Shown piece after piece: positions 1 to 10,914 of a stretch of 54,385 nt of DNA. Origin of the DNA: Alloalcanivorax mobilis (GTDB lineage Bacteria; Pseudomonadota; Gammaproteobacteria; Pseudomonadales; Alcanivoracaceae); NCBI RefSeq assembly GCF_002864685.1, contig NZ_NMQZ01000028.1, forward strand, positions 1-54,385, given 5' to 3'. The notes below the pieces were generated by a model, which worked only from the letters and a program-made list of their open reading frames with translations, was not told the origin of the DNA and searched no databases. A program made the translations under genes and the position numbers. The stretch's first letter is position 1, and every line of letters starts with the position of its first letter.

Positions 1-160
1 TCCGACTCCGTGGGCCATCCTTCGGACCGTCGCTGTCGCGACGTCCAAATCGCTCCCGGCGATTTTGTCTGGCCGCCGCCGGTCGGAGCATCCTCTGGGG
101 CGTGGTCGAGTCTGGCCGTGGGCGCTATGCTGGGGCTTCCTGATTCGAGGGGGTGCGCCG

Positions 161-517
161 GTGATCCATGGATTTCATGCCCACGTCTATTACGACGAGC
201 ACACTTTCACGCAGGCGGCCGCGCTTTGCCAGGCCGCGCATCAGCGCTTTGATGTGCCGATGGGCCGTTTGCATCGCCGCCCGGTGGGGCCGCATCCCTG
301 CTGGAGTTGCCAGCTGAGCATTTCCATTGAGCAGTTCCAGGAAGTGCTGTTGTGGCTGATGCAGGCCCGCAACGGCTTAAGTGTTTTCATCCACGGTCTG
401 AGCGGGGACGACCTGCGTGACCACACCGAGCTGGTAATGTGGCTCGGGCGCAGCTACCCCCTGGATCTGTCTTTGTTCGGTTCCCCGGCCGACGCCTCCC
501 GTTCCTCACGCTCATAG
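161..517 (+). CDS. DOPA 4,5-dioxygenase family protein
   Basis: A protein of about 118 residues. It begins with the family hallmark GFHAHVYYDE, then HRRPVGPHPCWSC and FIHGLSGDDLRDHTELVMWLG. These histidine-rich blocks are typical of the small bacterial DOPA-dioxygenase-like family, single-domain proteins related to fungal and plant extradiol DOPA dioxygenases; the role in bacteria is usually unknown. I chose the GTG at 161 because it gives the usual short N-terminus (VIHGFHAH) and a GAGGGGG ribosome site lies about 7 bases upstream; the in-frame ATG at 65 adds an unrelated-looking leader. Its 3' end overlaps the convergent small gene 454-693 by 64 bases. Confidence 0.82.
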   Translation: MIHGFHAHVYYDEHTFTQAAALCQAAHQRFDVPMGRLHRRPVGPHPCWSCQLSISIEQFQEVLLWLMQARNGLSVFIHGLSGDDLRDHTELVMWLGRSYPLDLSLFGSPADASRSSRS

Positions 518-693
518 AGCCATTGCTCGGCCTGATCCAGCCAATCGGGGCCGAGTTGCTCCTGAATATAATCGCGAATGAACTGGCGCACCTTCTGTGA
601 GGCAGTAACGTCTTCGCGGGCGCACAGGTACTCCAGGGCGGCTTTTTTGCGTGGGTCAATCAGCAGGGTCAGGCGAGCGGTGCGTTTTTCCAT
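454..693 (-). CDS. Small ribbon-helix-helix (CopG-like) protein
   Basis: A 79-residue protein. Its start, MEKRTARLTLLIDPRKKAAL, looks like the basic beta strand of a ribbon-helix-helix DNA-binding domain. Two helices follow (EYLCAREDVTASQKVRQFIRDYI) and then a charged tail. The ATG at 693 has a GGGAAAG motif just upstream; the longer ORF start at 810 would run back over the promoter region. It is divergent from the SulP gene. A perfect inverted repeat (718-732) lies 24 bases upstream of its start, as expected of an autoregulated repressor. No toxin partner is seen beside it. Family assignment is from fold-like pattern only. Confidence 0.7.
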   Translation of the reverse strand: MEKRTARLTLLIDPRKKAALEYLCAREDVTASQKVRQFIRDYIQEQLGPDWLDQAEQWLYEREEREASAGEPNKDRSRG

Positions 694-717
694 ATGGCTT
701 TCCCGGTCGGCAATGAT

Positions 718-732
718 GTTAATTTGATTAAC
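718..732. promoter_or_regulatory. Inverted repeat GTTAAT-N3-ATTAAC, candidate operator
   Basis: GTTAATTTGATTAAC has perfect 6-base arms around TTG and is AT-rich in GC-rich surroundings. It lies between the divergent ribbon-helix-helix gene (start 693) and SulP gene (start 824). On the minus strand it sits just after a TACAAT -10-like hexamer (744-749). This is consistent with repression of the small gene, but the regulator-site link is inferred. Confidence 0.5.
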
Positions 733-751
733 ATGCAGGGCGTATTGTAAC

Positions 752-764
752 GGCATAGTATGCC
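752..764. promoter_or_regulatory. Inverted repeat GGCATA-N1-TATGCC, candidate operator
   Basis: GGCATAGTATGCC is a perfect odd-length palindrome with 6-base arms, 59 bases before the SulP start and 20 bases from the GTTAAT palindrome. It could be a second regulator site for either divergent gene. No motif match is claimed. Confidence 0.35.
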
Positions 765-823
765 CATGTTGACCCGCCGCCCACCCTGGCCGGCCACCCT
801 GGCCGCCCACCCAGAGAGTCCCG

Positions 824-2539
824 ATGTCCCATCACGATGCTCTTCTTTCGTTGAGACCGTTTCACGCGGTGCGCGAACGCCTGGCCGAAGGGTACGGCAA
901 GGCGGATCTTGGCCGCGATCTGCTGGCCGGGCTGACCGTCGGGGTGATCGCCATACCGCTGTCGATGGCGCTGGCCATCGCCAGCGGCGTGCCGCCGCAA
1001 TATGGACTGTATACGGCCATTGTCGCCGGCGCGGTGATCGCCTTGACCGGCGGTTCGCGCTTCAGCGTGTCCGGGCCGACCGCCGCGTTCGTGGTGGTGC
1101 TCTATCCGATTGCGAAAAGCCATGGCTTGAGCGGCTTGTTGATGGCCACGATGATGGCCGGTGCTCTGCTTATTCTGCTCGCTGTGCTGCGCCTCGGACG
1201 GCTGATCGAGTACATTCCGCCGCCGGTGACGCTGGGCTTTACCGGCGGCATCGCGGTGGTGATCGCCACCTTGCAGATCAAGGATTTGCTCGGCCTGCCC
1301 CTGGCGGGCTTGCCGGAGTCCTACATCGGCAAACTGCAGGCGATTGTCGGCGCCTTGCCCTCCATCCACTGGCCCAGTATGGCGGTGGCCTCGCTCACTT
1401 TTCTGTTGCTGGTGATCTGGCCGCGGCTGCGCACGCCGGTGCCGCCGCATTTGCCGGCACTGATGGCGGGCACACTGCTGGCCTGGTGGTTGAACCACCA
1501 GGGCCTGCTGGTCGATACCATTGGCAGCCGTTTCTCTTATCAGCTGGACGACGGCGCGATCGGGCAGGGGGTGCCGGCCGGAGCGCCAATCTTTGCCTGG
1601 CCCTGGCTGCGCGCCGGCGATATCGGCCTGCAATGGCACTGGTCGATGCTTCGCGAACTGCTGCCGGCGGCCTTCGCCATCGCCATGCTGGGCGCCATTG
1701 AGTCGCTGTTGTGCGCGGTGGTGCTGGACGGCATGAGCGGCAAGCGACACAGCGCCAACAGCGAGCTGCTCGGGCAGGGTATCGGCAACCTGGTGGCGCC
1801 GCTGTTCGGAGCGATTCCGGCCACCGCCGCGCTGGCACGCTCGGCGGCCAACTTTCGAGCCGGCGCGCGATCCCCGATCGCCGCGCTGGTACACGCACTG
1901 GTGGTGCTTTTTGGCATGGTGGTGTTGGCCCGCTGGCTGGGTTTGTTGCCGATGCCGGCCCTGGCGGCGCTGTTGTTGCTGGTCGCCTGGAACATGAGCG
2001 AGGCGGATAAGACCCTGAAGCTGGTCAAAACCGCGCCCTGGGGCGATGTGCTGGTGTTGATAACCTGCCTGTCGCTGACCGTGTTCCTGGACATGGTGGT
2101 GGCGATCACCGCCGGTGTATTGCTCGCCGCGATCCTGTTCGTGCGCGAGGTGGCGGGCATGACGCGGGTGACGGACGTGTCCGCCCAGGAGCGTCTTTTG
2201 ACCGGGCCACTGCCCGAAGGATGGTCGGTGTTCAAGATCACCGGTCCCTTGTTCTTCGCGGCGGCGGACCGGGTGTTCGCAGAGATATCCAACCTGAGTG
2301 TCGGCAAGAAAGGGGTTGTTCTGTATATGGACGGCGTCACCGTGCTCGACGCCGGCGGCCTGGCTACTCTGCTGCGCCTGGGCGAGCATTTTATCGCGTC
2401 GGGCACCCGCCTGATGATCGCTGATTTAAGCTACCAACCCTTGAGAACCCTGGCGCGGGCTTCGGTGCAGCCGGTGCCGGGGGCGATCAGCTATCACGGC
2501 ACACTGGCTGAGGCCTTGCGGGTGTTACGCGAAGGCTGA
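824..2539 (+). CDS. SulP family inorganic anion transporter with STAS domain
   Basis: A 571-residue inner-membrane protein of normal SulP length. The N-terminus has the family signature: GLTVGVIAIPLSMALAIASG followed by PPQYGLYTAIVAG and GGSRFSVSGPTAAFVV. About ten or more hydrophobic helices fill residues 25-430. The C-terminal 100 or so residues form a STAS domain (GVVLYMDGVTVLDAGGLATL). Family members carry sulfate, bicarbonate or dicarboxylates; the substrate cannot be read from the sequence. There is no carbonic anhydrase beside it, so bicarbonate is not favoured by context. It seems to be a single-gene unit. Confidence 0.92.
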   Translation: MSHHDALLSLRPFHAVRERLAEGYGKADLGRDLLAGLTVGVIAIPLSMALAIASGVPPQYGLYTAIVAGAVIALTGGSRFSVSGPTAAFVVVLYPIAKSHGLSGLLMATMMAGALLILLAVLRLGRLIEYIPPPVTLGFTGGIAVVIATLQIKDLLGLPLAGLPESYIGKLQAIVGALPSIHWPSMAVASLTFLLLVIWPRLRTPVPPHLPALMAGTLLAWWLNHQGLLVDTIGSRFSYQLDDGAIGQGVPAGAPIFAWPWLRAGDIGLQWHWSMLRELLPAAFAIAMLGAIESLLCAVVLDGMSGKRHSANSELLGQGIGNLVAPLFGAIPATAALARSAANFRAGARSPIAALVHALVVLFGMVVLARWLGLLPMPALAALLLLVAWNMSEADKTLKLVKTAPWGDVLVLITCLSLTVFLDMVVAITAGVLLAAILFVREVAGMTRVTDVSAQERLLTGPLPEGWSVFKITGPLFFAAADRVFAEISNLSVGKKGVVLYMDGVTVLDAGGLATLLRLGEHFIASGTRLMIADLSYQPLRTLARASVQPVPGAISYHGTLAEALRVLREG

Positions 2540-2667
2540 CGCCGACTGATGGTCGCGGTTTACCGGATTTTGCGTTTTGCCAGGTTGTTTTGCTGGGCTG
2601 GCGCGCGCATCACTGTGTAATCTGAAGGACCCCTTGTCCAGTTCATTCACTTTGCCCAGGAGCTTCC

Positions 2668-3204
2668 ATGAGCGATAAGCAGCCGTTTCTCACCGACATC
2701 AAAACGCTCCGTGAACGGGCCCGTAAGCACATTGAGCAGGGCGCGGTCACCGAAGGCTACGCCGCCGACCGGGACACCGTGATCCGGCTTCTCAATGAGG
2801 CTCTCGCCACCGAGATTGTCTGCACGCTTCGCTATAAGCGTCACTACTACATGGCGGACGGGCTCAATGCGAGCATCGCCGCGGCGGAGTTTCTTGAGCA
2901 CGCGCAGCAAGAGCAGCAGCACGCGGACTGGCTCGCCGAGCGCATTGTTCAGCTTGGTGGCGAGCCCAATTTTTCTCCGGAAGGGCTGCTGAGCCGCTCC
3001 CACGCGGAATACGTGGAAGGCAATACGCTTAAGGAAATGGTCAAAGAGGATCTGATCGCCGAGCGCATCGCCATCGACAGCTACCGGGAAATCGCTGTTT
3101 ATCTGGGCGACAAAGACCCCACCACCCGGCGCATCATGGAAGATATTCTCGCCCAGGAGGAAGAGCACGCCGACGATATGGCGGCGATCCTGGAAGCGCT
3201 TTGA
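2668..3204 (+). CDS. Ferritin-like / bacterioferritin-type di-iron protein
   Basis: A 178-residue all-helical protein with a four-helix-bundle ferritin pattern. Carboxylate/His motifs recur in successive helices: NEALATEIVCTLRYK, EFLEHAQQEQQHADWLAERI, KEDLIAERIAIDSYREI and ILAQEEEHADDMAAIL. These give the Glu/ExxH ligands of a di-iron site. The family stores iron or protects against peroxide. No heme-ligand Met is obvious in the usual place, so a bacterioferritin-like or DPS-like family member is safer than true Bfr. The start is supported by CAGGAG upstream. Iron control is not visible. Confidence 0.85.
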   Translation: MSDKQPFLTDIKTLRERARKHIEQGAVTEGYAADRDTVIRLLNEALATEIVCTLRYKRHYYMADGLNASIAAAEFLEHAQQEQQHADWLAERIVQLGGEPNFSPEGLLSRSHAEYVEGNTLKEMVKEDLIAERIAIDSYREIAVYLGDKDPTTRRIMEDILAQEEEHADDMAAILEAL

Positions 3205-3283
3205 ACCCGGCGGCGCCATGGTGGCGCCGCTGGCAATGTCCGGGGCGCGGCCATGCGCCCCAGAATCGGGAGGCAGATCGCGG

Positions 3284-3763
3284 ATGACGACACCCAGGAA
3301 AGAGAGCCGCAACGGTAAGGTTGTCGCCGGCATCCAGATACGCACCAATAACAATCTGGAGATGGAGGCGGACGATTCCCGGCTGAGCCGGTTGTGGGAG
3401 CGTTTCAAGGACGAAGAACTGGCCGAACGGATACCGGACAAAGCCGCCGGCTCGCCGGTGTACGGGGTTTATTCGGAGTATGAAAACGGCACGCAAGGCG
3501 ATTACAGCGTGCTGGCCGGTGTTGAGGTCAGCGACGAAGAGAAAGTGCCGGACGATTACGCCACCCTGATTCTGGAAGCCGGAGAGTACCTGGTGTTCGA
3601 GGTGGCCGGCTCGGCGGTGGAGGCCGCCCCGGAAGCCTGGGGTCTGGTCTGGAGCTATTTCGAGCAGGACGACGCGCCACAGCGGGCCTTCGCCACCGAT
3701 TTCGAAGTCTACTGCCTGGCCGACGATAAGGTCGAACTGTACATCGGTATTAAAGGCGGCTAA
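3284..3763 (+). CDS. GyrI-like / effector-binding domain protein
   Basis: A 159-residue protein resembling the stand-alone GyrI-like small-molecule-binding domain (also found at the C-terminus of AraC/MerR regulators). Visible features are SRLWERFKDEELAERIP, PVYGVYSEYENGTQGDYSVLAGVEV, the strand-rich YLVFEVAGS, a Trp-rich helix (EAWGLVWSYFEQ) and the end DKVELYIGIK. The ATG at 3284 has GGGAGG upstream; earlier in-frame codons give no family-like sequence. Its last four bases overlap the convergent gene at 3760. The ligand is unknown. Confidence 0.78.
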   Translation: MTTPRKESRNGKVVAGIQIRTNNNLEMEADDSRLSRLWERFKDEELAERIPDKAAGSPVYGVYSEYENGTQGDYSVLAGVEVSDEEKVPDDYATLILEAGEYLVFEVAGSAVEAAPEAWGLVWSYFEQDDAPQRAFATDFEVYCLADDKVELYIGIKGG

Positions 3764-4224
3764 TCGCGGATCACCCGGCCCCGGTAGACGACCTTGCCAC
3801 CGCCTTTCCGGGATGTTTGGGGGTCGGTCCGTGGGGCATCGCTATCCGCGCCGTCGGCCGCTCCGCTTCGGCGGTGCGGAGCAGGTGGAGGGGCATTCTC
3901 AGACACCGGTTGGCCACGGTACATGCGACGCGCCGGCTCGGGTGGGTCCGCGGCGGTGTGGGTCTCCGTGGTCCCGGCGACGCTCTGAGAGCTTTCGATT
4001 TCTCCGCTGTCATCGGTGCCGGTTCGCGCGGCGATCTCGCCCATCAGTCGGGACAATTCCGGGGCCTTGCTGAGGGCGGTGTAGTGTTCCAGTTTGGTGC
4101 GCAATGCCTGGTCGGTGAGTGACAGGCGGACATTGAACTCATCGCGGATCAATCGACGGCACTGGTTCACCAGCGCCACCACCCGGTAGTTCATCAACCA
4201 GTGGGCGTTCAGTCCAGCATCCAT
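3760..4224 (-). CDS. Hypothetical protein with C-terminal YRG motifs
   Basis: A 154-residue protein I do not recognise. The first 80 residues look helical and ordered (LMNYRVVALVNQCRRLIRDEF, LTDQALRTKLEHYTALSKAPE). The rest is Pro/Ala/Thr-rich, probably disordered, and ends in a basic strand, KVVYRGRVIRD. A similar MYRGQPV occurs earlier, so a short YRG motif is present twice; this is like the motif in small YRG-containing domains such as DUF4278. The ordered N-terminus and conventional codon use argue for a real gene. The convergent neighbour overlaps by 4 bases. Confidence 0.6.
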   Translation of the reverse strand: MDAGLNAHWLMNYRVVALVNQCRRLIRDEFNVRLSLTDQALRTKLEHYTALSKAPELSRLMGEIAARTGTDDSGEIESSQSVAGTTETHTAADPPEPARRMYRGQPVSENAPPPAPHRRSGAADGADSDAPRTDPQTSRKGGGKVVYRGRVIRD

Positions 4225-4420
4225 CGCTTTCCCCAGTGATAGCCGCTCCTGTCTTAATCAAGCAGCTTCCGTGCCACCGCTTCGGGGGCGTCGTCTCAGC
4301 GGGCGGCGGGGGGCGTCTGTTTATCGTTGTAGACGCGGGAAAAGAAGGTTTTGCTGGCCTGGGCGATGTCTCCCTTCGGGTGCCCTTCATTCTCCCTCTC
4401 TACTCTCCAAGGACGGAGCC

Positions 4421-4598
4421 GCGGGAAATTGATGGCCGGGTCGGCGACGAGACGAGCCTGCGGCCCCGGCCCCGAGCTTGCATGCTCGGGGCGCTACGCT
4501 GGGCTAAGCAGTGCTTCGCTTAACCCGGCTTCGCCCTGTCGTCCGCCGCCTCAGTTGGCCGTGCTGTCAGTGGCCAACTGACCCTATCAATTTCCCGC
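4421..4598. repeat. 178-bp element bounded by 13-bp inverted repeats
   Basis: GCGGGAAATTGAT at 4421-4433 is exactly repeated in inverse at 4586-4598. Inside are a perfect 9-base-arm hairpin (GCCCCGAGC at 4469-4477 with its complement at 4484-4492) and another 9-base-arm hairpin (CAGTTGGCC at 4552-4560 with 4572-4580). A TAAGC/GCTTA pair lies between them. It looks like a small non-autonomous repeat or a structured RNA. No flanking target duplication was found. Confidence 0.5.
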
Positions 4599-4725
4599 GC
4601 CTCGGCAACACAACAAGGGGGGAGCCCTCCAGAACGGCACGGCCGGGCCGTTACGGTCCTGGCGGTGCTATGGACCCGTGGCGGTGACGCTGCTCAGTGA
4701 GCGGGGCAAGGGCGGTGCCTGGAGG

Positions 4726-4775
4726 GAGCTGTTTGGCCAGGGATGGCCAAACTAACAGCGGCCATGGATGGCTTG
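4726..4775. repeat. Palindromic GGATGG-type repeat unit
   Basis: GTTTGGCCA (4731-4739) and its complement (4744-4752) surround GGGA, extended by GCTGTT/AACAGC with a small bulge. A second unit, GCCATGGATGGC, follows. Paired GGCCAGGGATGGCC/GGCCATGGATGGC palindromes look like dispersed intergenic repeats of marine gammaproteobacteria, from memory only. Confidence 0.45.
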
Positions 4776-4867
4776 AGCGGTCCCGGAAGGCACCGGTCTT
4801 GTCCCGCGCCCCCATGGCCCAGCCCTGTGAACAGCTAAAAACGACTTTCCCTAAACCGCGATGAACA

Positions 4868-7711
<2,844 letters not shown>

Positions 7712-7732
7712 GAGATGGCGAACCCTCGGCTA

Positions 7733-7748
7733 CTGTCAAAATGAACAG
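7733..7748 (-). promoter_or_regulatory. LexA (SOS) box of uvrA
   Basis: CTGTCAAAATGAACAG fits the gammaproteobacterial LexA consensus CTGT-N8-ACAG exactly at all eight fixed positions. It lies 22 bases before the uvrA start, where it would block the promoter. uvrA is a classical SOS gene. Confidence 0.85.
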
Positions 7749-7789
7749 TGTAGTATAGGGCAAAGATCGTGAAGGGGAAAAGAAAGGAA

Positions 7790-7855
7790 GCGCCGGCACG
7801 CCACACGCTTCACGCGGGCACGCCTCCAGGCGTAGGCGCGAGAGCGTGCCGGCGC
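7790..7855 (-). terminator. Long hairpin, probable terminator of the LuxR-type gene
   Basis: GCGCCGGCACGC (7790-7801) pairs perfectly with 7844-7855; the loop itself holds CGCCT/AGGCG. On the minus strand it follows the stop of the regulator gene and precedes a pyrimidine-rich TTCCTTTCTTTTCCCC run. It separates the regulator from the uvrA promoter. Confidence 0.6.
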
Positions 7856-7870
7856 GGTGCGCGGTGTGGG

Positions 7871-8527
7871 TTACAGGTTTTCCTGGGCCCAGTTAACCGC
7901 CTGCAGGCGGTTGGAGGCGTTGATCTTTTTGAAGATGTTGTAGATGTGGGTCTTGATGGTGTGCGGGCTGAGGCTGAGCACGTTGGCGATTTCGGAATTC
8001 TTGGCGCCGGTGGCCATCACCTTCAGTACCTCGATTTCGCGGTCGGTGAGATTCACCTCGTTGCGTGCGAAGGTCTTATTGAAGGCCCGGCTTTTCACCA
8101 GATATTGCTGCAGCACCTTGCGCGGGAACCACAGCTCGCCTTCAAAAATGGCTTTAATGCCTTTGGTCAGAAGGCCCTGGGGGCAATCGTGCAGAAAACC
8201 GCCATTGACCATGGGCAGGCCCGCCAGCCGGGCGAGGGCTTCTTCGTTATCCACATTGAAGACGCCAATCAGAATATCGCTGTCCAGGCGTTTGTCGGTA
8301 TCCAGCAGTTGGGCGATCACATCATTGACGTCCACGGAGTGGAAATCCACCAGAAACAGATTCTGCTCGATCCGGCCGAGTTGTTCTTCCTCCACCTGGC
8401 CGACGGTTTTGACCGCGACGGCGGGGATCGACTCTTTGTCAAGAAATTCGGTAAGCAGGGCGTTCTGAAGGTGCTGACTCCCCACTACGTACACTTGTGC
8501 CGATTGCGTTTCCATTGGTTCGTCCAT
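7871..8527 (-). CDS. CsgD-like LuxR-family transcriptional regulator
   Basis: A 218-residue DNA-binding regulator. The C-terminus (about residues 150-215) is a LuxR/FixJ helix-turn-helix: LTDREIEVLKVMATGAKNSE then IANVLSLSPHTIKTHIYNIF. The N-terminus is a degenerate receiver-like domain (QVYVVGSQHLQNALLTEF, LFLVDFHSVDVNDVI) that lacks the DD acidic pair, so phosphorylation is unlikely. The middle part, MVNGGFLHDCPQGLLTKGIKAI, resembles CsgD/VpsT-type regulators, several of which control biofilm matrix and some of which bind c-di-GMP. It is divergent from the MFS gene. A second ATG at residue 5 could also start it. Confidence 0.85.
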   Translation of the reverse strand: MDEPMETQSAQVYVVGSQHLQNALLTEFLDKESIPAVAVKTVGQVEEEQLGRIEQNLFLVDFHSVDVNDVIAQLLDTDKRLDSDILIGVFNVDNEEALARLAGLPMVNGGFLHDCPQGLLTKGIKAIFEGELWFPRKVLQQYLVKSRAFNKTFARNEVNLTDREIEVLKVMATGAKNSEIANVLSLSPHTIKTHIYNIFKKINASNRLQAVNWAQENL

Positions 8528-8754
8528 GATGAGTCCCGAGGATATCGGGGTGAACTACGAAGAAAAACTGATTCAACTGTGAAATCTATCACTGCTTCGG
8601 TGGGGGTTCAATTTGCCATTACCGGATCGACACGCTTTCTGCCTCGCCGCCGAGCCGCCGATCCCGGGCCGCCGCGGAAGCGGCCGAGAACGGAACCTCC
8701 GACCGGCCAGGGAATCTGATACACTCCACACCCCATTTTTCACTGTCCTTGCTC

Positions 8755-10125
8755 ATGACCGATGCTTCCCAGGCCGCCCTGCGGCGCGCCGAGTTGACCA
8801 CCACAGGGTCTCTGGCGGCGATTTTTGCCCTGCGTATGTTCGGGCTGTTCATGATTTTGCCGATCTTCGCGGTATTCGGCGCCCGGCTGGAAGGCGCCAC
8901 ACCGCTTTTGATCGGCACCGCGATTGGCGCCTATGGCCTGATGCAGGCGCTGCTGCAGATCCCCTTCGGGATGCTCTCGGACCGGTTTGGCCGGCGGCCG
9001 ATGCTGGTGATCGGGCTGTTGCTGTTCGTGGCCGGCGGCGTGGTGGCGGCGCTCAGCGACACCATCCACGGCGTGATCGCCGGGCGGGCGCTGCAGGGCG
9101 CGGGCGCCATCGCGAGCGTCATCATGGCGTTGATCGGCGATGTTGTCAGCGAACGGCATCGCACTCGGGCGATGGCGCTGATCGGCATGTCGGTGGGTTC
9201 ATCGTTTATTCTTGCGTTGATTCTTGGCCCGCTGCTGGCCAACTGGTTGGGCCTGAGCGGGCTGTTCTGGCTCACCGTGGTGCTCGGCCTGGTCGCCGTG
9301 GTGGTGACTTTATGGGTGCCCTCGCCGGATGTGCGCGCCAGTGAGCCTCTTGCTCTGGGTGAGCGTTTCCGGCGCAGCCTGGGCAGCGCCAATCTGCGCC
9401 GGCTTGATCTGGGCATTCTCACCCTGCACCTGACCATGACCGCCTCATTCGTGGTATTGCCACAGCTGCTGCGCCATCGACTGGGGCTGAATCTCGAGCA
9501 GCACAGCCTGCTGTATCTGGTGGTTCTGGTGGGCGGGTTCCTGGCCATGGTGCCATTGATTATCGCCGCTGAGCGGCGTGGGGCGATGCCGATCAAACGG
9601 CTGGCGGTGACCCTGCTGATCGTCGCCGAAGTGCTTCTGGCCCTGGCGGGCAGCACGCTATGGCACTTTGTGCTGGCGCTGTTTATTTACTTCATGGCTT
9701 TTAATCTGCTTGAGGCTTTACTGCCCTCGCTGGTGGGCCGCGCCGCGCCGGCGGGCACCCGAGGCACGGCCATGGGCATCTATTCCACCAGCCAGTTTCT
9801 GGGCGTCTTTATTGGCGGCCAGCTCGGCGGCGCGCTTTATCAGTGGGTGGGCGCGGAAGCGGTGTTCTTCGGCTGCGCGGCGATGGGCCTGGTGTGGCTG
9901 TGGATCCTGCGGGGCATGGCGGAACTGCCCAAGCTCGACAATCGCGCCATCCGCCTGCGTGCCGGGGTCGACTGGGGAGAGGCCGCCGATCGGTTGCGCG
10001 CGGTGCCCGGGGTGCTGGAAGCGGTGGTGGTGGCCGAGCAGAGCCTGGCGCTACTCAAGGTGGACAACCAGCAACTGGATGAACAGGCCCTGGCGGCGCT
10101 GACCGCCGATGTGCAAAGCGCCTGA
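8755..10125 (+). CDS. MFS transporter, YajR-like
   Basis: A 456-residue, 12-helix major facilitator. The N-terminus carries ALRMFGLFMILPIFAVFGARL and the loop 2-3 motif GMLSDRFGRRPML; helix 5 has the antiporter-type GPLLANWLG. After the last helix a soluble tail of about 65 residues (DRLRAVPGVLEAVVVAEQSL) resembles the ferredoxin-like YAM domain of E. coli YajR. The substrate is unknown; a proton-driven exporter is likely. The ATG at 8755 is preferred over an in-frame TTG six bases earlier. The gene lies between uvrA and ssb, the same order I remember in Pseudomonas. Confidence 0.88.
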   Translation: MTDASQAALRRAELTTTGSLAAIFALRMFGLFMILPIFAVFGARLEGATPLLIGTAIGAYGLMQALLQIPFGMLSDRFGRRPMLVIGLLLFVAGGVVAALSDTIHGVIAGRALQGAGAIASVIMALIGDVVSERHRTRAMALIGMSVGSSFILALILGPLLANWLGLSGLFWLTVVLGLVAVVVTLWVPSPDVRASEPLALGERFRRSLGSANLRRLDLGILTLHLTMTASFVVLPQLLRHRLGLNLEQHSLLYLVVLVGGFLAMVPLIIAAERRGAMPIKRLAVTLLIVAEVLLALAGSTLWHFVLALFIYFMAFNLLEALLPSLVGRAAPAGTRGTAMGIYSTSQFLGVFIGGQLGGALYQWVGAEAVFFGCAAMGLVWLWILRGMAELPKLDNRAIRLRAGVDWGEAADRLRAVPGVLEAVVVAEQSLALLKVDNQQLDEQALAALTADVQSA

Positions 10126-10228
10126 GCCCTTTCCGGGGGCGTCGCCGCGAGCTCGCCCGCTGACCATGCGCAAGGGGGTTATTCGGCGGGCGTAAAGCTG
10201 CCACAATAGCCGATCCGCACCATTCCGT

Positions 10229-10245
10229 GCCGGTATTTTACCGGC
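10229..10245. promoter_or_regulatory. Inverted repeat upstream of ssb
   Basis: GCCGGTATTTTACCGGC has perfect 7-base arms around TTT and lies 36 bases before the ssb start. It may be an operator or a leader hairpin. It is not a LexA box, although ssb is SOS-linked in some relatives. Confidence 0.4.
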
Positions 10246-10281
10246 CCAGCAGGCCCTCTAGAAACAAGGGAGCAGATAGCC

Positions 10282-10791
10282 ATGGCGAGAGGCGTTAACA
10301 AGGTTATTTTAATCGGCAACCTGGGTGCCGATCCGGAAACCCGATTCATGCCCAGCGGCGGCGCCGTGACCAATGTCCGGCTGGCCACCAGTGAAAGCTG
10401 GAAGGATCGCCAGACCGGCCAGATGCAAGAGCGCACCGAGTGGCATCGGGTGGTGTTCTTCAATAAGCTCGGCGAGATCGCCGGCGAGTATCTGAAGAAA
10501 GGCTCCAAGGTGTACATCGAGGGCTCGATCCGAACCCGCAAGTGGCAGGGGCAGGATGGCCAGGACCGTTACACCACCGAGATCGTCGCCAACGAGATGC
10601 AAATGCTCGATGGCCGTGGTGGCGAAGGCGGCGGTGGTGGTGGCTACCAGCAGAATCAGGGCGGGGACCGGCAGGGCGGCGGTTATGCCAACAATGATAA
10701 TAACGACTACGAGTCGGGCAATGAAGCCAGTAAGCCGCGCGGTAATTTCAACGGCCCGGCGGATGACTTCGACGACGATATCCCTTTCTAA
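10282..10791 (+). CDS. ssb: Single-stranded DNA-binding protein
   Basis: A 169-residue SSB. The OB-fold covers about residues 1-110 and opens with the typical [21 protein letters not shown], then [21 protein letters not shown] and [13 protein letters not shown] Gly/Gln/Asn-rich linker follows, and the acidic tip DDFDDDIPF is the docking tail for repair and replication proteins. It coats single-stranded DNA in replication, recombination and repair. It is probably transcribed on its own or with the MFS gene 156 bases upstream. Confidence 0.97.
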   Translation: MARGVNKVILIGNLGADPETRFMPSGGAVTNVRLATSESWKDRQTGQMQERTEWHRVVFFNKLGEIAGEYLKKGSKVYIEGSIRTRKWQGQDGQDRYTTEIVANEMQMLDGRGGEGGGGGGYQQNQGGDRQGGGYANNDNNDYESGNEASKPRGNFNGPADDFDDDIPF

Positions 10792-10914
10792 GAGCGGCTA
10801 ATGATCTTCACGGCAGCGAGTGGTCGCCGGAAAGGGCCGGAGCGATGTGCTCCCGGCGCAGGCGCCGTGAGAATCATGGACAGGCTCTAAAGGCTTTTTT
10901 TGGGTGGGTTGACG

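Larger units (their letters stand above)
4225..4867. other. Structured non-coding region downstream of uvrA
   Basis: These 643 bases hold no convincing gene. Short ORFs here have low-complexity Pro/Arg-rich products. Instead the stretch has several perfect or near-perfect inverted repeats, listed as separate features, and lies between the 3' end of uvrA and the 5' end of the hypothetical gene. Confidence 0.7.

Noticed and set aside
728..2389. 553-residue open frame on the minus strand
   Set aside because: Exact shadow of the SulP gene; Gln/His/Arg-rich low-complexity product with no family motif.
4139..4523. ORFs of 83-95 residues in the gap downstream of uvrA
   Set aside because: Products are Pro/Arg/Gly-rich, overlap hairpins and lack ribosome sites.
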